The notes: generated from the letters alone by a model not told the origin. A stretch of 64,000 bases of DNA from Legionella cherrii (GCF_900635815.1 NZ_LR134173.1:2450001-2514000), one strand, 5' to 3'; shown: positions 27,473 to 37,271, counted from the first letter of the stretch. Program-made: numbers and translations.

Positions 27473-28627
27473 ATGAAAATGAAATTATTTATTTTAATTC
27501 TCTGTACTTTAATTCAGGGATGTTCAAAACTTGATGATTACATGTTAGGTAAAGACAACACGCCAAAACCTAAAGAACTGAAGCAAGTTAAAGATAAAAT
27601 TAAAGTGGAGCAAAATTGGACTACTTCTGCAGGTAAGGCTTCTAAAAATAAAGAATATCTAAGGATAAAACCTGTAGTCAGTGGCGGTGTTATTTATACT
27701 GCAGACACAAGTGGTTTAGTACAAGCAATTAACAAACATAATGGTAAAATAAAATGGGCTACGGAGCTGAAGCATGGTTTGGTTAGTGGTCCTGCTGTAG
27801 CCCGTGGTTATATTGCTTTAGGCACTAATAACTCGTCATTAGTGGTACTAAATCAAAATGATGGTAAAAAACTGTGGCACGCCAAGGTTACTGGAGAAAT
27901 TTTATCGCCACCTACTATTCTAGGTAAAAAAGTAATCGTTAAGACAATCGATGGTAGAGTTTATGCATTTAATGCCGCAGACGGTAAGCAAATGTGGATG
28001 GCAGAGCATGGTGCACCCAGCTTAATTCTCAAGGCGGGCTCATCTCCTGTTGCTATGGGAAATTTAGTGTTAATCGGTTTTTCTGATGGTAAATTGGATG
28101 CATACGATCGTGAAACAGGGCGCTTAGTATGGCAACGAAGTATTGTATATGCCTCTGGGTCCAGCGATGTAGAGCGCTTAGTCGATATCGACGCTGATCC
28201 GATTATAGAAAATAATGTAGTGTATCTTGCGAGTTATCAGGGATACATTGGTGCACTTTCTTTGACTGATGGACAATTCATTTGGAGAAAGCCAGGTTCT
28301 GTCTATAAAAATATGGTCTTAAATGGTAATACCTTGTATGTAACGGATAGTCATGATGTCTTATGGTCTATTGATAAGCGTAATGGCCAAGTTAATTGGA
28401 AACAAACCAGTCTGAAAGCAAGAGGATTGACTGAGCCAGCTCTGGTTAAAAATGATTTGGTTGTAGGGGATAAAACGGGTTATCTCCATTTTATTGATGC
28501 TCAAACAGGTGAAATTATAGCTCGTTCAAAAGTTTCAGGTGGTGTCAGTATTTCTCCAAGCGTGGTTGGAAGAAAGTTATATGTATTAACAGACAATGGA
28601 ATGCTTAATCAATTATCTGTGAGTTAA
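27473..28627 (+). CDS. bamB: Outer-membrane assembly lipoprotein BamB
   Basis: A 384-residue lipoprotein with lipobox LIQGC (acylated Cys17) and an eight-bladed beta-propeller built from PQQ-type repeats such as GKIKWATEL, GKKLWHAKV, GRLVWQRSI and GQFIWRKPG. BamB is a scaffold of the Bam complex that inserts beta-barrel proteins. It is separated from yfgM by 139 bases, so it may have a separate promoter, and is followed by der after three bases. Confidence 0.95.
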   Translation: MKMKLFILILCTLIQGCSKLDDYMLGKDNTPKPKELKQVKDKIKVEQNWTTSAGKASKNKEYLRIKPVVSGGVIYTADTSGLVQAINKHNGKIKWATELKHGLVSGPAVARGYIALGTNNSSLVVLNQNDGKKLWHAKVTGEILSPPTILGKKVIVKTIDGRVYAFNAADGKQMWMAEHGAPSLILKAGSSPVAMGNLVLIGFSDGKLDAYDRETGRLVWQRSIVYASGSSDVERLVDIDADPIIENNVVYLASYQGYIGALSLTDGQFIWRKPGSVYKNMVLNGNTLYVTDSHDVLWSIDKRNGQVNWKQTSLKARGLTEPALVKNDLVVGDKTGYLHFIDAQTGEIIARSKVSGGVSISPSVVGRKLYVLTDNGMLNQLSVS

Positions 28628-28630
28628 TAA

Positions 28631-30025
28631 ATGATCCCTGTGATTGCACTTGTTGGGCGTCCTAATGTTGGTAAGTCTACCTTATTCAATAGGTTAACGA
28701 AGACTCAAGATGCCCTAGTTGCTGATTTTCCTGGCTTAACTCGCGATAGGCAGTATGGCCAAGCTCAGCATAATAATAAACACTATATCGTTGTTGATAC
28801 TGGTGGTATCGGTGTTGACGATATTGCTGTTGATAATTTAATGTCGAAGCAATCAGAGATAGCGCTGAATGAGGCGGATATCGTTCTTTTTTTAGTTGAT
28901 GGACGCTCAGGCCTGACTGGTATTGATGAAAAAATTGCCAATAATTTGCGTAAATTAAGTAAAAAGATACATCTTGTTGTGAATAAAACGGAACAGATGG
29001 ATGATGATGTGGCTTGTGCTGATTTCCATGCCTTGGGTATTGTAGATATTCATTCTATTTCATCATCTCATGGTAGTGGAATTAGAGAGCTCCTTGATAA
29101 GGTATTAGCACCATTTGCGTCTCAAGATGATGCAACTGAAGAAGATAATGCAATTAAAATTGCCTTTGCTGGTCGCCCTAATGTTGGAAAATCAACTTTA
29201 ATTAACCGCATTTTGGGCGAAGAGCGGGTTGTTGTTTATGATATGCCTGGTACAACCCGAGACAGTATCGCAATTCCTTTTGTTCGTGATGAGCAGAAAT
29301 ACGTGTTGATTGATACAGCGGGTGTGCGTAGAAAATCTCGAATTGATGAAAAAATTGAAAAATTCTCTGTAATTAAAACATTGCAAGCCATTGAAGAATC
29401 TAATGTGTGTTTACAGCTTCTTGATGCAAGGGAAGGAATTACTGATCAAGACATGAATTTGATTGGTTTTATTATTGAATCCGGTAAGGCTTTAGTTATT
29501 GCAGTAAATAAGTGGGACGGTCTGGATGAGGAGCATAAGGAAAAGGTAAAAAGTGAATTATCCAGAAGACTGCATTTTGCAAATTTTGCAAAAATTCGAT
29601 TTATATCTGCATTACATGGCAGCGGAGTGGGGAGCTTATTTAAAGACATAAATGAAGCTTATGCTTCAGCCGTCCAATCTTTTTCCACCCCAAGATTAAC
29701 ACGCTTACTTCAGGATATCAGCACGAAACATACTCCTCCTTGTGTGAGTGGGCGCAGAATAAAATTGAGGTATGCTCATCTTGGTGGTCACAATCCTCCT
29801 GTCATTGTAATTCATGGAAATCAATTGGCTGATTTACCTGATAGCTATAAGCGTTATTTAAATAATGAATTTATTAAACATTTGGGATTGGTAGGGACTC
29901 CTTTGAAACTTGAATTTAAAGGTGGAACAAACCCTTTTGCGGATAAAAAAGTTAAATTATCACAACGCCAAGTGAATAAAAAAAGAAGATTAATGAAGCA
30001 TGTCAAAAAGAGAGCAAAAAAGTAA
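28631..30025 (+). CDS. der: Ribosome assembly GTPase Der (EngA)
   Basis: A 464-residue protein with two tandem GTPase domains: G1 motifs GRPNVGKST at residues 8-16 and again near 182, each followed by DTGG/DTAG and NKT/NKWD motifs. A KH-like C-terminal domain ends in a basic tail ([16 protein letters not shown]). Der is needed for 50S subunit maturation. Standard length and gene position. Confidence 0.97.
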   Translation: MIPVIALVGRPNVGKSTLFNRLTKTQDALVADFPGLTRDRQYGQAQHNNKHYIVVDTGGIGVDDIAVDNLMSKQSEIALNEADIVLFLVDGRSGLTGIDEKIANNLRKLSKKIHLVVNKTEQMDDDVACADFHALGIVDIHSISSSHGSGIRELLDKVLAPFASQDDATEEDNAIKIAFAGRPNVGKSTLINRILGEERVVVYDMPGTTRDSIAIPFVRDEQKYVLIDTAGVRRKSRIDEKIEKFSVIKTLQAIEESNVCLQLLDAREGITDQDMNLIGFIIESGKALVIAVNKWDGLDEEHKEKVKSELSRRLHFANFAKIRFISALHGSGVGSLFKDINEAYASAVQSFSTPRLTRLLQDISTKHTPPCVSGRRIKLRYAHLGGHNPPVIVIHGNQLADLPDSYKRYLNNEFIKHLGLVGTPLKLEFKGGTNPFADKKVKLSQRQVNKKRRLMKHVKKRAKK

Positions 30026-30102
30026 GAACTAGTCACTGATTTGCTGTCAATTTCTTTAAAAAATAAAATCTAATACTAAATATATATAGCATTTAAGAAA
30101 TC

Positions 30103-30120
30103 GTTGGGCCAAGGCCCAAC
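30103..30120. repeat. GTTGGGCC palindrome, second copy
   Basis: GTTGGGCC-AA-GGCCCAAC is a perfect 8-bp stem, followed by CTAC as in the copy at 1051-1072. It lies between the convergent der and the ATP-cone gene and probably serves as part of the terminator region. Confidence 0.55.
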
Positions 30121-30138
30121 CTACATCGATTTATTATC

Positions 30139-31002
30139 CTAATCCACGTATTTTTTCGATTTATAGAGCGCTTTGCATTGTGTAATAATCTGTTTCATTC
30201 GTGTACCACCAATATTTAATTTATTAAGAATCGCAGGATTTTCAGCAATTGTTTTGCATAAAAGTATATTTTCTCCAAGTAGCATTTCGATTTCTGCTTT
30301 TGTAAAGTTGGTAATGCAGGTGATAGGATATAAGCCTGAAAACTCAATTAACTCTTTTAAACTGCCTTTTTCCGGAAAATCCCAGCTAATTAAATGTAAA
30401 CCAGCGCACTGACCATATTGTATTGCGTCGTTGGTAAAGCGAGTATTAGTAACAAGCCATCCTTGTAGCGTTTCTCCAGGTTTTTTTTTATAAGCTTGTT
30501 CGATATCAAGAAAACGTGCTTTGATATACAAAGTAATTTTTACATCACATGCAAGACCTAGACGATTATGGTATTTGCACTCGACAAAAACATGTTCGTT
30601 TTGACGTTCACCAACTACATCAACTTCATGGTTGACACAATGTCCGTTGATAATTTGATTATTGAGTACCGTATAGCCTTGATGTCGCATGAGCTCCGCA
30701 ACGTATTTTTCAAAAGGATATCCGGAAAATCCAAGCTGCATAATCGCGCGTTTTAGATGATACTTACCCGCCAAGGCTTTTGACTGATTGCGTAGAAGCC
30801 GAAATGCAATCCGATATATTTCATGTGTGGTCATTCCATCAACTACAGATTGTGACACTTCACTAACAATATTATTTATAAGTGATTGGTCCGCTCCAAC
30901 CCGTTTTAAGGAGCGGTAGATGCGATGGGGATTGAAGAGAACTTTTTCACCGGAAGATTTAATGATATTAATAGAATTTGTAGGTGTGATGATTCTATTC
31001 AT
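30139..31002 (-). CDS. ATP-cone domain fused to a PD-(D/E)XK (Mrr-like) nuclease
   Basis: A 287-residue protein in two parts. Residues about 12-90 form an ATP-cone (VLFNPHRIYRSLKRVGA to ALAGKYHLKRAIMQLG), the nucleotide-sensing module best known from ribonucleotide reductase and NrdR. Residues about 92-200 form a restriction-endonuclease-like fold with the catalytic set Glu98, Asp128 (NHEVDVV) and Glu141-x-Lys143 (FVECKYHN). A C-terminal region with helix-hairpin-helix character (NPAILNKLNIGG) follows. It is the last gene of a five-gene leftward operon and starts directly after the PRPP synthetase stop. Activity and DNA or RNA target are unknown; ATP-gated cleavage is inferred. Confidence 0.8.
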   Translation of the reverse strand: MNRIITPTNSINIIKSSGEKVLFNPHRIYRSLKRVGADQSLINNIVSEVSQSVVDGMTTHEIYRIAFRLLRNQSKALAGKYHLKRAIMQLGFSGYPFEKYVAELMRHQGYTVLNNQIINGHCVNHEVDVVGERQNEHVFVECKYHNRLGLACDVKITLYIKARFLDIEQAYKKKPGETLQGWLVTNTRFTNDAIQYGQCAGLHLISWDFPEKGSLKELIEFSGLYPITCITNFTKAEIEMLLGENILLCKTIAENPAILNKLNIGGTRMKQIITQCKALYKSKKYVD

Positions 31003-31893
31003 TTATAGACTCCACTTGAGTAGCGAATCAATGATATCTTGACTTATATCAATATGATTTGAGGGATGAGGGATAGTGTTACAACTAATAATTTTGGTTA
31101 TATGAGAAGCTAAAAGTTTTTGATACGCAGCGCCAGCAAAAATAGCATGAACACCGATACAAATAGCGGGTTGCATCATTAAGGAATGCATATGCTTCAA
31201 TGTTTCTATCATTGTCATTCCAGTAGATATAATGTCATCAATGAGTATAGGGGTTGATTTAATATATTGATTAATCCCAGGAATAGAAATTTCAACCTCG
31301 GTATCGCTTTTCCTGTTTTTCTCTAATATGGTGAAAGGAGCACTAGATTTTAATGCAATGGTTTCAACCCATTGCGCGCTCTCTGAATCAGGACCAATAA
31401 GAATTGGATTGGGTACATGTTGATGGATCCAGGAGGCAATCGCATTGGTCGCATGCAACACGGTAGTTGGTATTTCATAAATTTCATTTAAATCCTTCCA
31501 ACGATGCAAGTGGGGATCAATCGTGATTAAGCCGTCAAAATAAGAAGAAATCAATTGTGCAAAATAGGCAGAAGTAATGCCTTGACCCGATTCAAATACT
31601 TTATCTTGACGCATATAAGTGAGATAGGGAGCTATTAAGATTATTTTGGATGCACCCAAAGATTTTACTGTTTGTGCAGCAAATAAAAGTGGAAGAATTT
31701 TCGAGTTGGGATGCGCCAGATTGACTACAAATATGACTATTCGCTGGGCCACATCAGAGTCAACTTTTACCACAGTTTCTTCATCCGGAAATTGATGAAA
31801 GCTCATTTGCCCAAACTCATAATGGCATTTTTTTTGGATTGTGTGCGACAATTTATCATGTCCAAATAATGTAAAAAGTATGGGGTTTTTCAT
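31003..31893 (-). CDS. Ribose-phosphate pyrophosphokinase-like protein
   Basis: A 296-residue PRPP synthetase family protein. The PRPP-binding loop is visible as DDIISTGMT at 219-227, the N-terminal half has FPDEETVVKV and APYLTYMRQDKVF (catalytic loop), and ITIDPHLHRW matches the metal/ATP region. It is shorter than the housekeeping Prs (about 315) and belongs to a separate clade typically found beside AMP phosphorylase-like genes. It would transfer pyrophosphate from ATP to ribose 5-phosphate; other substrates are possible. It overlaps the upstream gene by four bases and abuts the downstream gene. Confidence 0.88.
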   Translation of the reverse strand: MKNPILFTLFGHDKLSHTIQKKCHYEFGQMSFHQFPDEETVVKVDSDVAQRIVIFVVNLAHPNSKILPLLFAAQTVKSLGASKIILIAPYLTYMRQDKVFESGQGITSAYFAQLISSYFDGLITIDPHLHRWKDLNEIYEIPTTVLHATNAIASWIHQHVPNPILIGPDSESAQWVETIALKSSAPFTILEKNRKSDTEVEISIPGINQYIKSTPILIDDIISTGMTMIETLKHMHSLMMQPAICIGVHAIFAGAAYQKLLASHITKIISCNTIPHPSNHIDISQDIIDSLLKWSL

Positions 31894-33401
31894 GTGCTGG
31901 CCTCAATTTGAAATATTTCATGCCCTTGCTTCAGGAAATCAAGAGCATAATTGAGTTCACTACGAGTTTCTGCGTAGATTCTAAAAAGGGGCTGAGATTT
32001 TTTGACTACCGAATGCAGTTCTGTTAATAGCTCAACACCTGCTGCTTTTGATTTTGGTGCTCCAGCTAATTTTGCCATTTGAGAGATATGACGATTATCA
32101 ATGTTAATCACGATCCCTGAGCGTGTGGATTCAATTGTATGAACAACCGGTGCTTTTTTTATCTCTCGTAGACCTCCTTGAGCCCGGCAAATTGCTTCAA
32201 ATTTAGCTAAGGCCTTGCCACTATTAAGTAAATGAGTTGCTATATTTAGTCCTTGACCTGGCAAAACCTGAGGGGAAAACTCTATGATATGTCCCGCTAA
32301 TACTAAAGCATGATCACGTAAATCTTGTGGCGCATTTTGATCGCAATTTAAAACGGATAATACATCCAGTGCCTCTAAAACAGGTCCAATCCCACGACCT
32401 ACCGGTTGTGATCCATCGCTGAATATTACTTTTATTTTGAGGCCAAATTCTTCGGCAACACATTTTAGTAATTGTTTTAAAGATTCAGCCCTTTCAATCG
32501 AACGAACCTTAGCTGTGGTTCCTATAGGCATATCAATAACTAGATGATTTGAGCCCGCAGCAATTTTTTTTGACAGAATAGATGCAACCATTTGACCCTC
32601 GCTATCAATATTTGCGGTTCGTTCAATGCGGATTAGTAAATCATCAGCAGGACTTAATGACATCGATCCTCCCCAAACCAAGCAGCCGTTTTCTTGCTCC
32701 ACAACTTTTTTCATTTCATTGAGCGTTAAATTAACCCTGGTAAATACTTCCATTGTATCTGCTGTTCCTGCTGGGGATGTGATGGCCCTTGAGGAGGTTT
32801 TTGGAATTACTAAGCCAAATGCAGCAACAATTGAAACAACAATAGGTGTAGTGCGATTTCCTGGTAAGCCACCCACAGAATGTTTATCCACAATGAACGG
32901 AAGCTCCCACGATAATTGTTGCCCAGAATCGATCATTGCACGAGTAAGATCAATAATTTCTTTCTGTGAAAGTCTGTCACCACCGCTCGCTGCGATATAC
33001 ATTGCTATATTAATGTCAGAAAGTTGACCGGATACAATGTCTTTGATGATGTGGTTTGTTTGTTCAGCAGTTAATTCATTACCATAAATTTTGGAGCGAA
33101 TGTAACTAAGAGAATCAAGTGGTTGAGGATGAATTACTGCGATCTCATCGCCTTCTTTTGCGGAGAGTAGTTCCCATGCATAATTTGAAAGACTGGCTTC
33201 ATTGTGCCTTAATAAATCAGTTTCTACTGTGTTCAATGTAGCAACAATAGAGCGCTTATTGAGTATAACCCGAACACGCGTTTGGGCAGTGAATCCTTCC
33301 GATTTACAAATATGACAATCTTGACGCATATAAATAACAGGCTCTTTATGGGTATTAATTCCTAAGTATTTAAGCGTCAAAGTTGTGTGCTTTTTACTCA
33401 T
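31890..33401 (-). CDS. AMP phosphorylase-like (thymidine phosphorylase family)
   Basis: A 503-residue nucleoside/nucleotide phosphorylase. The motif DKHSVGGLPGNRT (about 172-184) and KTSSRAITSPAGTADTMEV match the archaeal-type enzymes that phosphorolyse AMP, CMP and UMP to ribose 1,5-bisphosphate, and the length and N-terminal extension of about 85 residues match archaeal AMP phosphorylase rather than bacterial DeoA (about 440). In archaea this feeds ribose 1,5-bisphosphate to an isomerase and RuBisCO; neither is encoded here. Databases often label this family thymidine phosphorylase. It is coupled by four-base overlaps on both sides. Confidence 0.85.
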   Translation of the reverse strand: MSKKHTTLTLKYLGINTHKEPVIYMRQDCHICKSEGFTAQTRVRVILNKRSIVATLNTVETDLLRHNEASLSNYAWELLSAKEGDEIAVIHPQPLDSLSYIRSKIYGNELTAEQTNHIIKDIVSGQLSDINIAMYIAASGGDRLSQKEIIDLTRAMIDSGQQLSWELPFIVDKHSVGGLPGNRTTPIVVSIVAAFGLVIPKTSSRAITSPAGTADTMEVFTRVNLTLNEMKKVVEQENGCLVWGGSMSLSPADDLLIRIERTANIDSEGQMVASILSKKIAAGSNHLVIDMPIGTTAKVRSIERAESLKQLLKCVAEEFGLKIKVIFSDGSQPVGRGIGPVLEALDVLSVLNCDQNAPQDLRDHALVLAGHIIEFSPQVLPGQGLNIATHLLNSGKALAKFEAICRAQGGLREIKKAPVVHTIESTRSGIVINIDNRHISQMAKLAGAPKSKAAGVELLTELHSVVKKSQPLFRIYAETRSELNYALDFLKQGHEIFQIEAST

Positions 33402-34753
33402 AATTGCTCTTTTTGTCCATACTCAGGAATAGTGCATTCCCAACCGAGTTGTGTTTCAATTTTGTGCTTTAAAGAGAGTGCAGCTTCTGGTTCTCCATGA
33501 GTTACAAAAGTTTTTTTAGGTGGCTGTTGGAATTGTTTAAGCCAACCAAGTATTTCACCATAATCGGCATGGGCGGAGGTACTTCGAATAGCTTCTACTT
33601 GAGCATTTATAGGGATTATTTTGCCATGGGCTTCAATAAACTTTTTACCTGCAAGAATTTCTGCACCTAGGGTTTCCTCTGCTTGGAACCCAGTAAACAA
33701 TAAAGTATTACGTGGATCCGAGGCGTAGGCTCTAATATGAAATACAATACGACCACCAGATGCCATGCCACTTGCAGAGAGAATAATCTTGGGTGTTTTA
33801 TCTAAATCCAATTCAATCGACTCATCCATGGCCCTCACGTAGGTTGCAACATCACAGAGCTCCTGACATTGGCTTTGGGTTAACCGAAGATCTTCTATAT
33901 GGTTATATAAAATTTGCGTTGCATTAATCGCCATAGGGCTATCTAAATAAATAGGAACATCTGGAATCGCATTTTCTTTTCTTAACTCAGAAAGATGATG
34001 CAATAGCACTTGCGTACGGCCCACAGCAAATGCTGGAATAATAACTGAGCCGCCTCGTCGAATGGTTTTATTAATAATTGTTTTTAATGTCTGCTTGGGT
34101 GGTTCTATTTCATGAAGACGATCGCCGTAAGTTGATTCGATGACAAGGTAATCAACCTGTTGAACTTCTGTAGGTGTCTTCATTACCGGATCATGCATTC
34201 TTCCTAAATCTCCGCTAAAAAGTAGCGAGGTATCCTGATATTGTATTCGTACAAAAGATGAACCAATGATGTGCCCGGCAGGAATCAATCGAACACTTAG
34301 GTGAGTATTCAGTTGTATTACTTTATTGTAGGCATGCGGCTGAAACAGATTTAATGCATTTTCAGCATCTTCAAGCGTATAAAGAGGAAGAGCAGGGTGA
34401 TGTTTTGAATAATGGTGATCATTAGCGTGTTTGGCATCTTCTTCTTGGAGATGCGCACTATCACGTAATAAGAGTTCACATAAATCTTTAGTCCCATACG
34501 TGCAATAAATGGGATTATTGAAACCCTGCTTCACCAATAAAGGGAGATAGCCGGTATGATCAATATGGGCATGTGTGAGAATAACAGCATCCAATATTTC
34601 CGGACTAAATGGCAGTGGGCTCCAATTTCTTAGACGTAACTCCTTTGGACCTTGAAAAAGCCCGCAATCCACCAAAATATTTTTTTGATCAAACGAAAGA
34701 AGGTACTTGGAACCTGTAACAGTTCCATTGGCGCCAAGAAATGTGATTTGCAT
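33398..34753 (-). CDS. MBL-fold beta-CASP RNA hydrolase
   Basis: A 451-residue metallo-beta-lactamase with a beta-CASP insert, like CPSF-73/Ysh1 and bacterial RNase-like enzymes. Zinc ligands are visible in THAHIDHTG (about 60-68), PAGHIIGSS, LFSGDLG and the C-terminal THGEPEA. The beta-CASP motifs IIPAFAVGRTQ, LSASGMASGGR and SAHADYGE are clear. Such proteins are endo- and 5'-exoribonucleases; DNA activity is also known in the superfamily. Its stop overlaps the phosphorylase start by four bases, so the two are tightly coupled. Confidence 0.9.
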   Translation of the reverse strand: MQITFLGANGTVTGSKYLLSFDQKNILVDCGLFQGPKELRLRNWSPLPFSPEILDAVILTHAHIDHTGYLPLLVKQGFNNPIYCTYGTKDLCELLLRDSAHLQEEDAKHANDHHYSKHHPALPLYTLEDAENALNLFQPHAYNKVIQLNTHLSVRLIPAGHIIGSSFVRIQYQDTSLLFSGDLGRMHDPVMKTPTEVQQVDYLVIESTYGDRLHEIEPPKQTLKTIINKTIRRGGSVIIPAFAVGRTQVLLHHLSELRKENAIPDVPIYLDSPMAINATQILYNHIEDLRLTQSQCQELCDVATYVRAMDESIELDLDKTPKIILSASGMASGGRIVFHIRAYASDPRNTLLFTGFQAEETLGAEILAGKKFIEAHGKIIPINAQVEAIRSTSAHADYGEILGWLKQFQQPPKKTFVTHGEPEAALSLKHKIETQLGWECTIPEYGQKEQL

Positions 34754-34797
34754 AATAATTAATCCTTTAATAACAGCGCAGAGAAAAAATTAAATTA

Positions 34798-35217
34798 TTA
34801 AAGACGTAATGTTAAAACATCACATGGGGCATGATTAACCGTAGCATGCGCTGTACTACCCAAAAATGAATGCAAACCAACCGAAGAGTGGCTTCCGATA
34901 ACAATAAGCTGGCAATTTAATTCTTTAACTTTATTAAAGATATGTTCTTTGACTGAGCCTACCTCAACAAATTGTTGTGCTTGCGGGATATTATAATTTT
35001 CACCCAGTAAGGCTAAAACGGTTTGCGCATCATCTTTGGCAGGATTTGCTAATTCTGTAAAACCTAAACCTTGGGCTAGTTGGAAACTCGCAGGAAGCTC
35101 TATAACATGCAACAGATATAATGTAGCATTAAATTGTTTGGCAATAGAGATTGCTTTTTCTGTGAGATGATTATGCTCCTTGAGCAAATCCGTAGCAAAT
35201 AAAATATTCTTATACAT
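34798..35217 (-). CDS. Universal stress protein, UspA family
   Basis: A 139-residue single-domain Usp. The ATP-binding motif GSHSSVGLHSFLGSTAHATV (G-2x-G-9x-G-S/T form) is near the C-terminus and KNILFATDL at the N-terminus. It lies 44 bases upstream of the beta-CASP gene and is probably the first gene of that operon. Usp genes often mark operons induced by starvation or low oxygen, which hints at conditions of expression; this is inference. Confidence 0.88.
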   Translation of the reverse strand: MYKNILFATDLLKEHNHLTEKAISIAKQFNATLYLLHVIELPASFQLAQGLGFTELANPAKDDAQTVLALLGENYNIPQAQQFVEVGSVKEHIFNKVKELNCQLIVIGSHSSVGLHSFLGSTAHATVNHAPCDVLTLRL

Positions 35218-35406
35218 AGAAGCCTCTCAATGGTATTTATTATTGTAAATAATAGTAGATTCCTTGGTATAAGTACCTATTTTACATTACAAAATATGAA
35301 ATAATTTAGTTTAAATGGTTGAGCGGTGGCGCCATATTGGCCATACTTTTTAGATATTACTCATGCTGGATATTTGATGGTGTCTAATTAGTTATTTATG
35401 CCGAGA

Positions 35407-35832
35407 CTACACGATTGCAATACATCTGAAATCAGGATTTATTTCCTTTAGAGGCGTCAAAACAAAATCTCGAGAGTGGATGTGTGGATGAGGAACAATG
35501 AGTTTCTTAGATTGAACAACACGATTTTCATATAAAAGAAGATCAATATCAATAATTCTGGGACCCCAGCGTTTTTTCCGGATTCTTCCTTGTTTCTTTT
35601 CAATTTTTTGGCATGCATTGAGTAGTTGCAAGGGAGATAAAACCGTAGAAAGCTCAACTACTGCATTACAAAAATCTTGTTGTCCTTGTAATCCCCAGGC
35701 TTTAGACCAATAAAAGGATGATACTTTAGTAACGACAGTACAGCGCAATGCTTTTATTGATTTAATTGCTTTTCGAAGTTGACGTTCAGGGTCGTGCTGA
35801 TTTGATCCCAACCCTAAGTAACAAACATTCAT
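35407..35832 (-). CDS. folK: 6-hydroxymethyl-7,8-dihydropterin pyrophosphokinase
   Basis: A 141-residue HPPK. GLGSN at the N-terminus, the WGLQGQQDFCNAVVEL segment and the signature RWGPRIIDIDLLLY followed by PHPHIHSRDFVL are all present. It pyrophosphorylates the pterin intermediate in folate synthesis. Its ATG shares one base with the pcnB stop, the conserved pcnB-folK pair of gammaproteobacteria. Confidence 0.96.
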   Translation of the reverse strand: MNVCYLGLGSNQHDPERQLRKAIKSIKALRCTVVTKVSSFYWSKAWGLQGQQDFCNAVVELSTVLSPLQLLNACQKIEKKQGRIRKKRWGPRIIDIDLLLYENRVVQSKKLIVPHPHIHSRDFVLTPLKEINPDFRCIAIV

Positions 35833-37127
35833 TATGAATCGCTTGTTTTTTTGGGTTTTGGCTTACGGCGGCGTTTACGCTTCTGCGTGTCAGGTGTTAA
35901 TTGCGCAACCATATTGCCTTGTTCGGCCTCGTCTGCATCCTGGAACGCCGTCCACCATTGTGCGAGCTCCATGGACTCATCCCCTGCAAGAGCGCGTAAT
36001 GCCATAAAATCATATGCTGCCCTAAAGCGTGGATGTTGTAAGAGGTTAAAGGCTCTTCCTCCGAGTCTTTTGGCAAAACGATACTGTAGTAACCAAATTT
36101 CACGAATAATTTGTGTATAGCGTCTGGGAATGGAAATAATTTTGTTTTGCTCAGCAAGAACCAGTGACATTGCTTTTTCTATAGATGGGAGTGGATCAAC
36201 ACCAGTTTTTTGTAAGTCCTTTGAACATTCAATCATAGGGAACCATAAAAGGACTGCAAATAAAAATGCCGGAGTTACTGGTTTATCTTCTTTGATGCGC
36301 GTATCGGTATTTTCCAGAGCAATGGCTAATAAAGCATTTACAGGATATGAACTGCTTAATAGGGCATTGGTTTGTGGAAATAAATATTGAAACAAACCAT
36401 ATTCCATAAGCAGTTTTTGAACCACCTCAGCATTGCCGCATTGGTATAATTTGGTCATTTCATCAAATAAACGCGAATTGGAGACATGGGTTATGAGATG
36501 GCTAATTTCAGGGAAAGGGGCCTCTGTTTCGGGTGCAAGTTTGAAATTTAATTTTGCACTAAATCGAATCGCCCGTAACATTCGCACAGGGTCTTCCTGG
36601 TAACGTTTTGTTGGATCGCCAATCATACGAATGAGCTTTTCTTCAACGTCCTTAACACCACCAGTAAAATCAATAATAGTGGAGTCATTGATATTGTAGT
36701 AGAGCGAGTTAATTGTGAAATCGCGTCTCCAAGCATCTTCATCGAGTGAGCCATAGGCATTATCACGAACCAGCATTCCGCGTTCGTTTGTTTGTTGGCT
36801 CTCATCAGCAGCCAAGTGTCCTCGGAACGTAGCAACTTCAATAATTTCTCGATGAAAAAGTATATGAACGAGCTTGAATCGCCGACCAATAATTCGTCCA
36901 TTTCTGAATAAATTCTTGACTTGATTTGGTGTTGCATCGGTTGCAACATCGAAATCTTTGGGGGCTTTATGCAGCAATAAATCTCGGACACTTCCGCCCA
37001 CGATGTAGGCTTGAAAACCAGCACCAATTAGGCGGTTCAGTACTTTGAGCGCATTGCTACTAATGTCCGCTTTAGATATGGAATGTTTATTCCTCGGGAT
37101 TATGTAAGCTGAAGCAACAGGAGTCAC
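35832..37127 (-). CDS. pcnB: Poly(A) polymerase I
   Basis: A 431-residue nucleotidyltransferase of the PcnB/CCA family. IVGGSVRDLLL and the catalytic DFDVATDA are near residues 42-65, RRDFTINSL and the RFSAKLNF (bacterial PcnB) regions follow, and the Lys/Arg-rich tail (RKRRRKPKPKKTSDS) matches PcnB rather than the tRNA CCA-adding enzyme. It adds poly(A) tails that promote RNA decay. Confidence 0.93.
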   Translation of the reverse strand: MTPVASAYIIPRNKHSISKADISSNALKVLNRLIGAGFQAYIVGGSVRDLLLHKAPKDFDVATDATPNQVKNLFRNGRIIGRRFKLVHILFHREIIEVATFRGHLAADESQQTNERGMLVRDNAYGSLDEDAWRRDFTINSLYYNINDSTIIDFTGGVKDVEEKLIRMIGDPTKRYQEDPVRMLRAIRFSAKLNFKLAPETEAPFPEISHLITHVSNSRLFDEMTKLYQCGNAEVVQKLLMEYGLFQYLFPQTNALLSSSYPVNALLAIALENTDTRIKEDKPVTPAFLFAVLLWFPMIECSKDLQKTGVDPLPSIEKAMSLVLAEQNKIISIPRRYTQIIREIWLLQYRFAKRLGGRAFNLLQHPRFRAAYDFMALRALAGDESMELAQWWTAFQDADEAEQGNMVAQLTPDTQKRKRRRKPKPKKTSDS

Positions 37128-37236
37128 ATGAGCTCTGTTTCTCTTTAACAGCTTTTTGATGAATTTGATGATCTCTGTATCTCACAAGATTAACGAAACA
37201 TTGAATATTATATCGAAGCAAAAGAATAAAGTGAAT

Positions 37237-37271
37237 ATTTGACTTTATAAACCTCTAATTTAAAGTCAAAT
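37237..37271. promoter_or_regulatory. Perfect 11-bp inverted repeat in the pcnB-terC divergent gap
   Basis: ATTTGACTTTA (37237-37247) and TAAAGTCAAAT (37261-37271) are perfect inverted copies separated by 13 bases. The element lies between divergent genes, where neither is downstream of anything needing termination, so an operator or a hairpin in a 5' leader is more likely than a terminator. The regulator is unknown. Confidence 0.4.
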
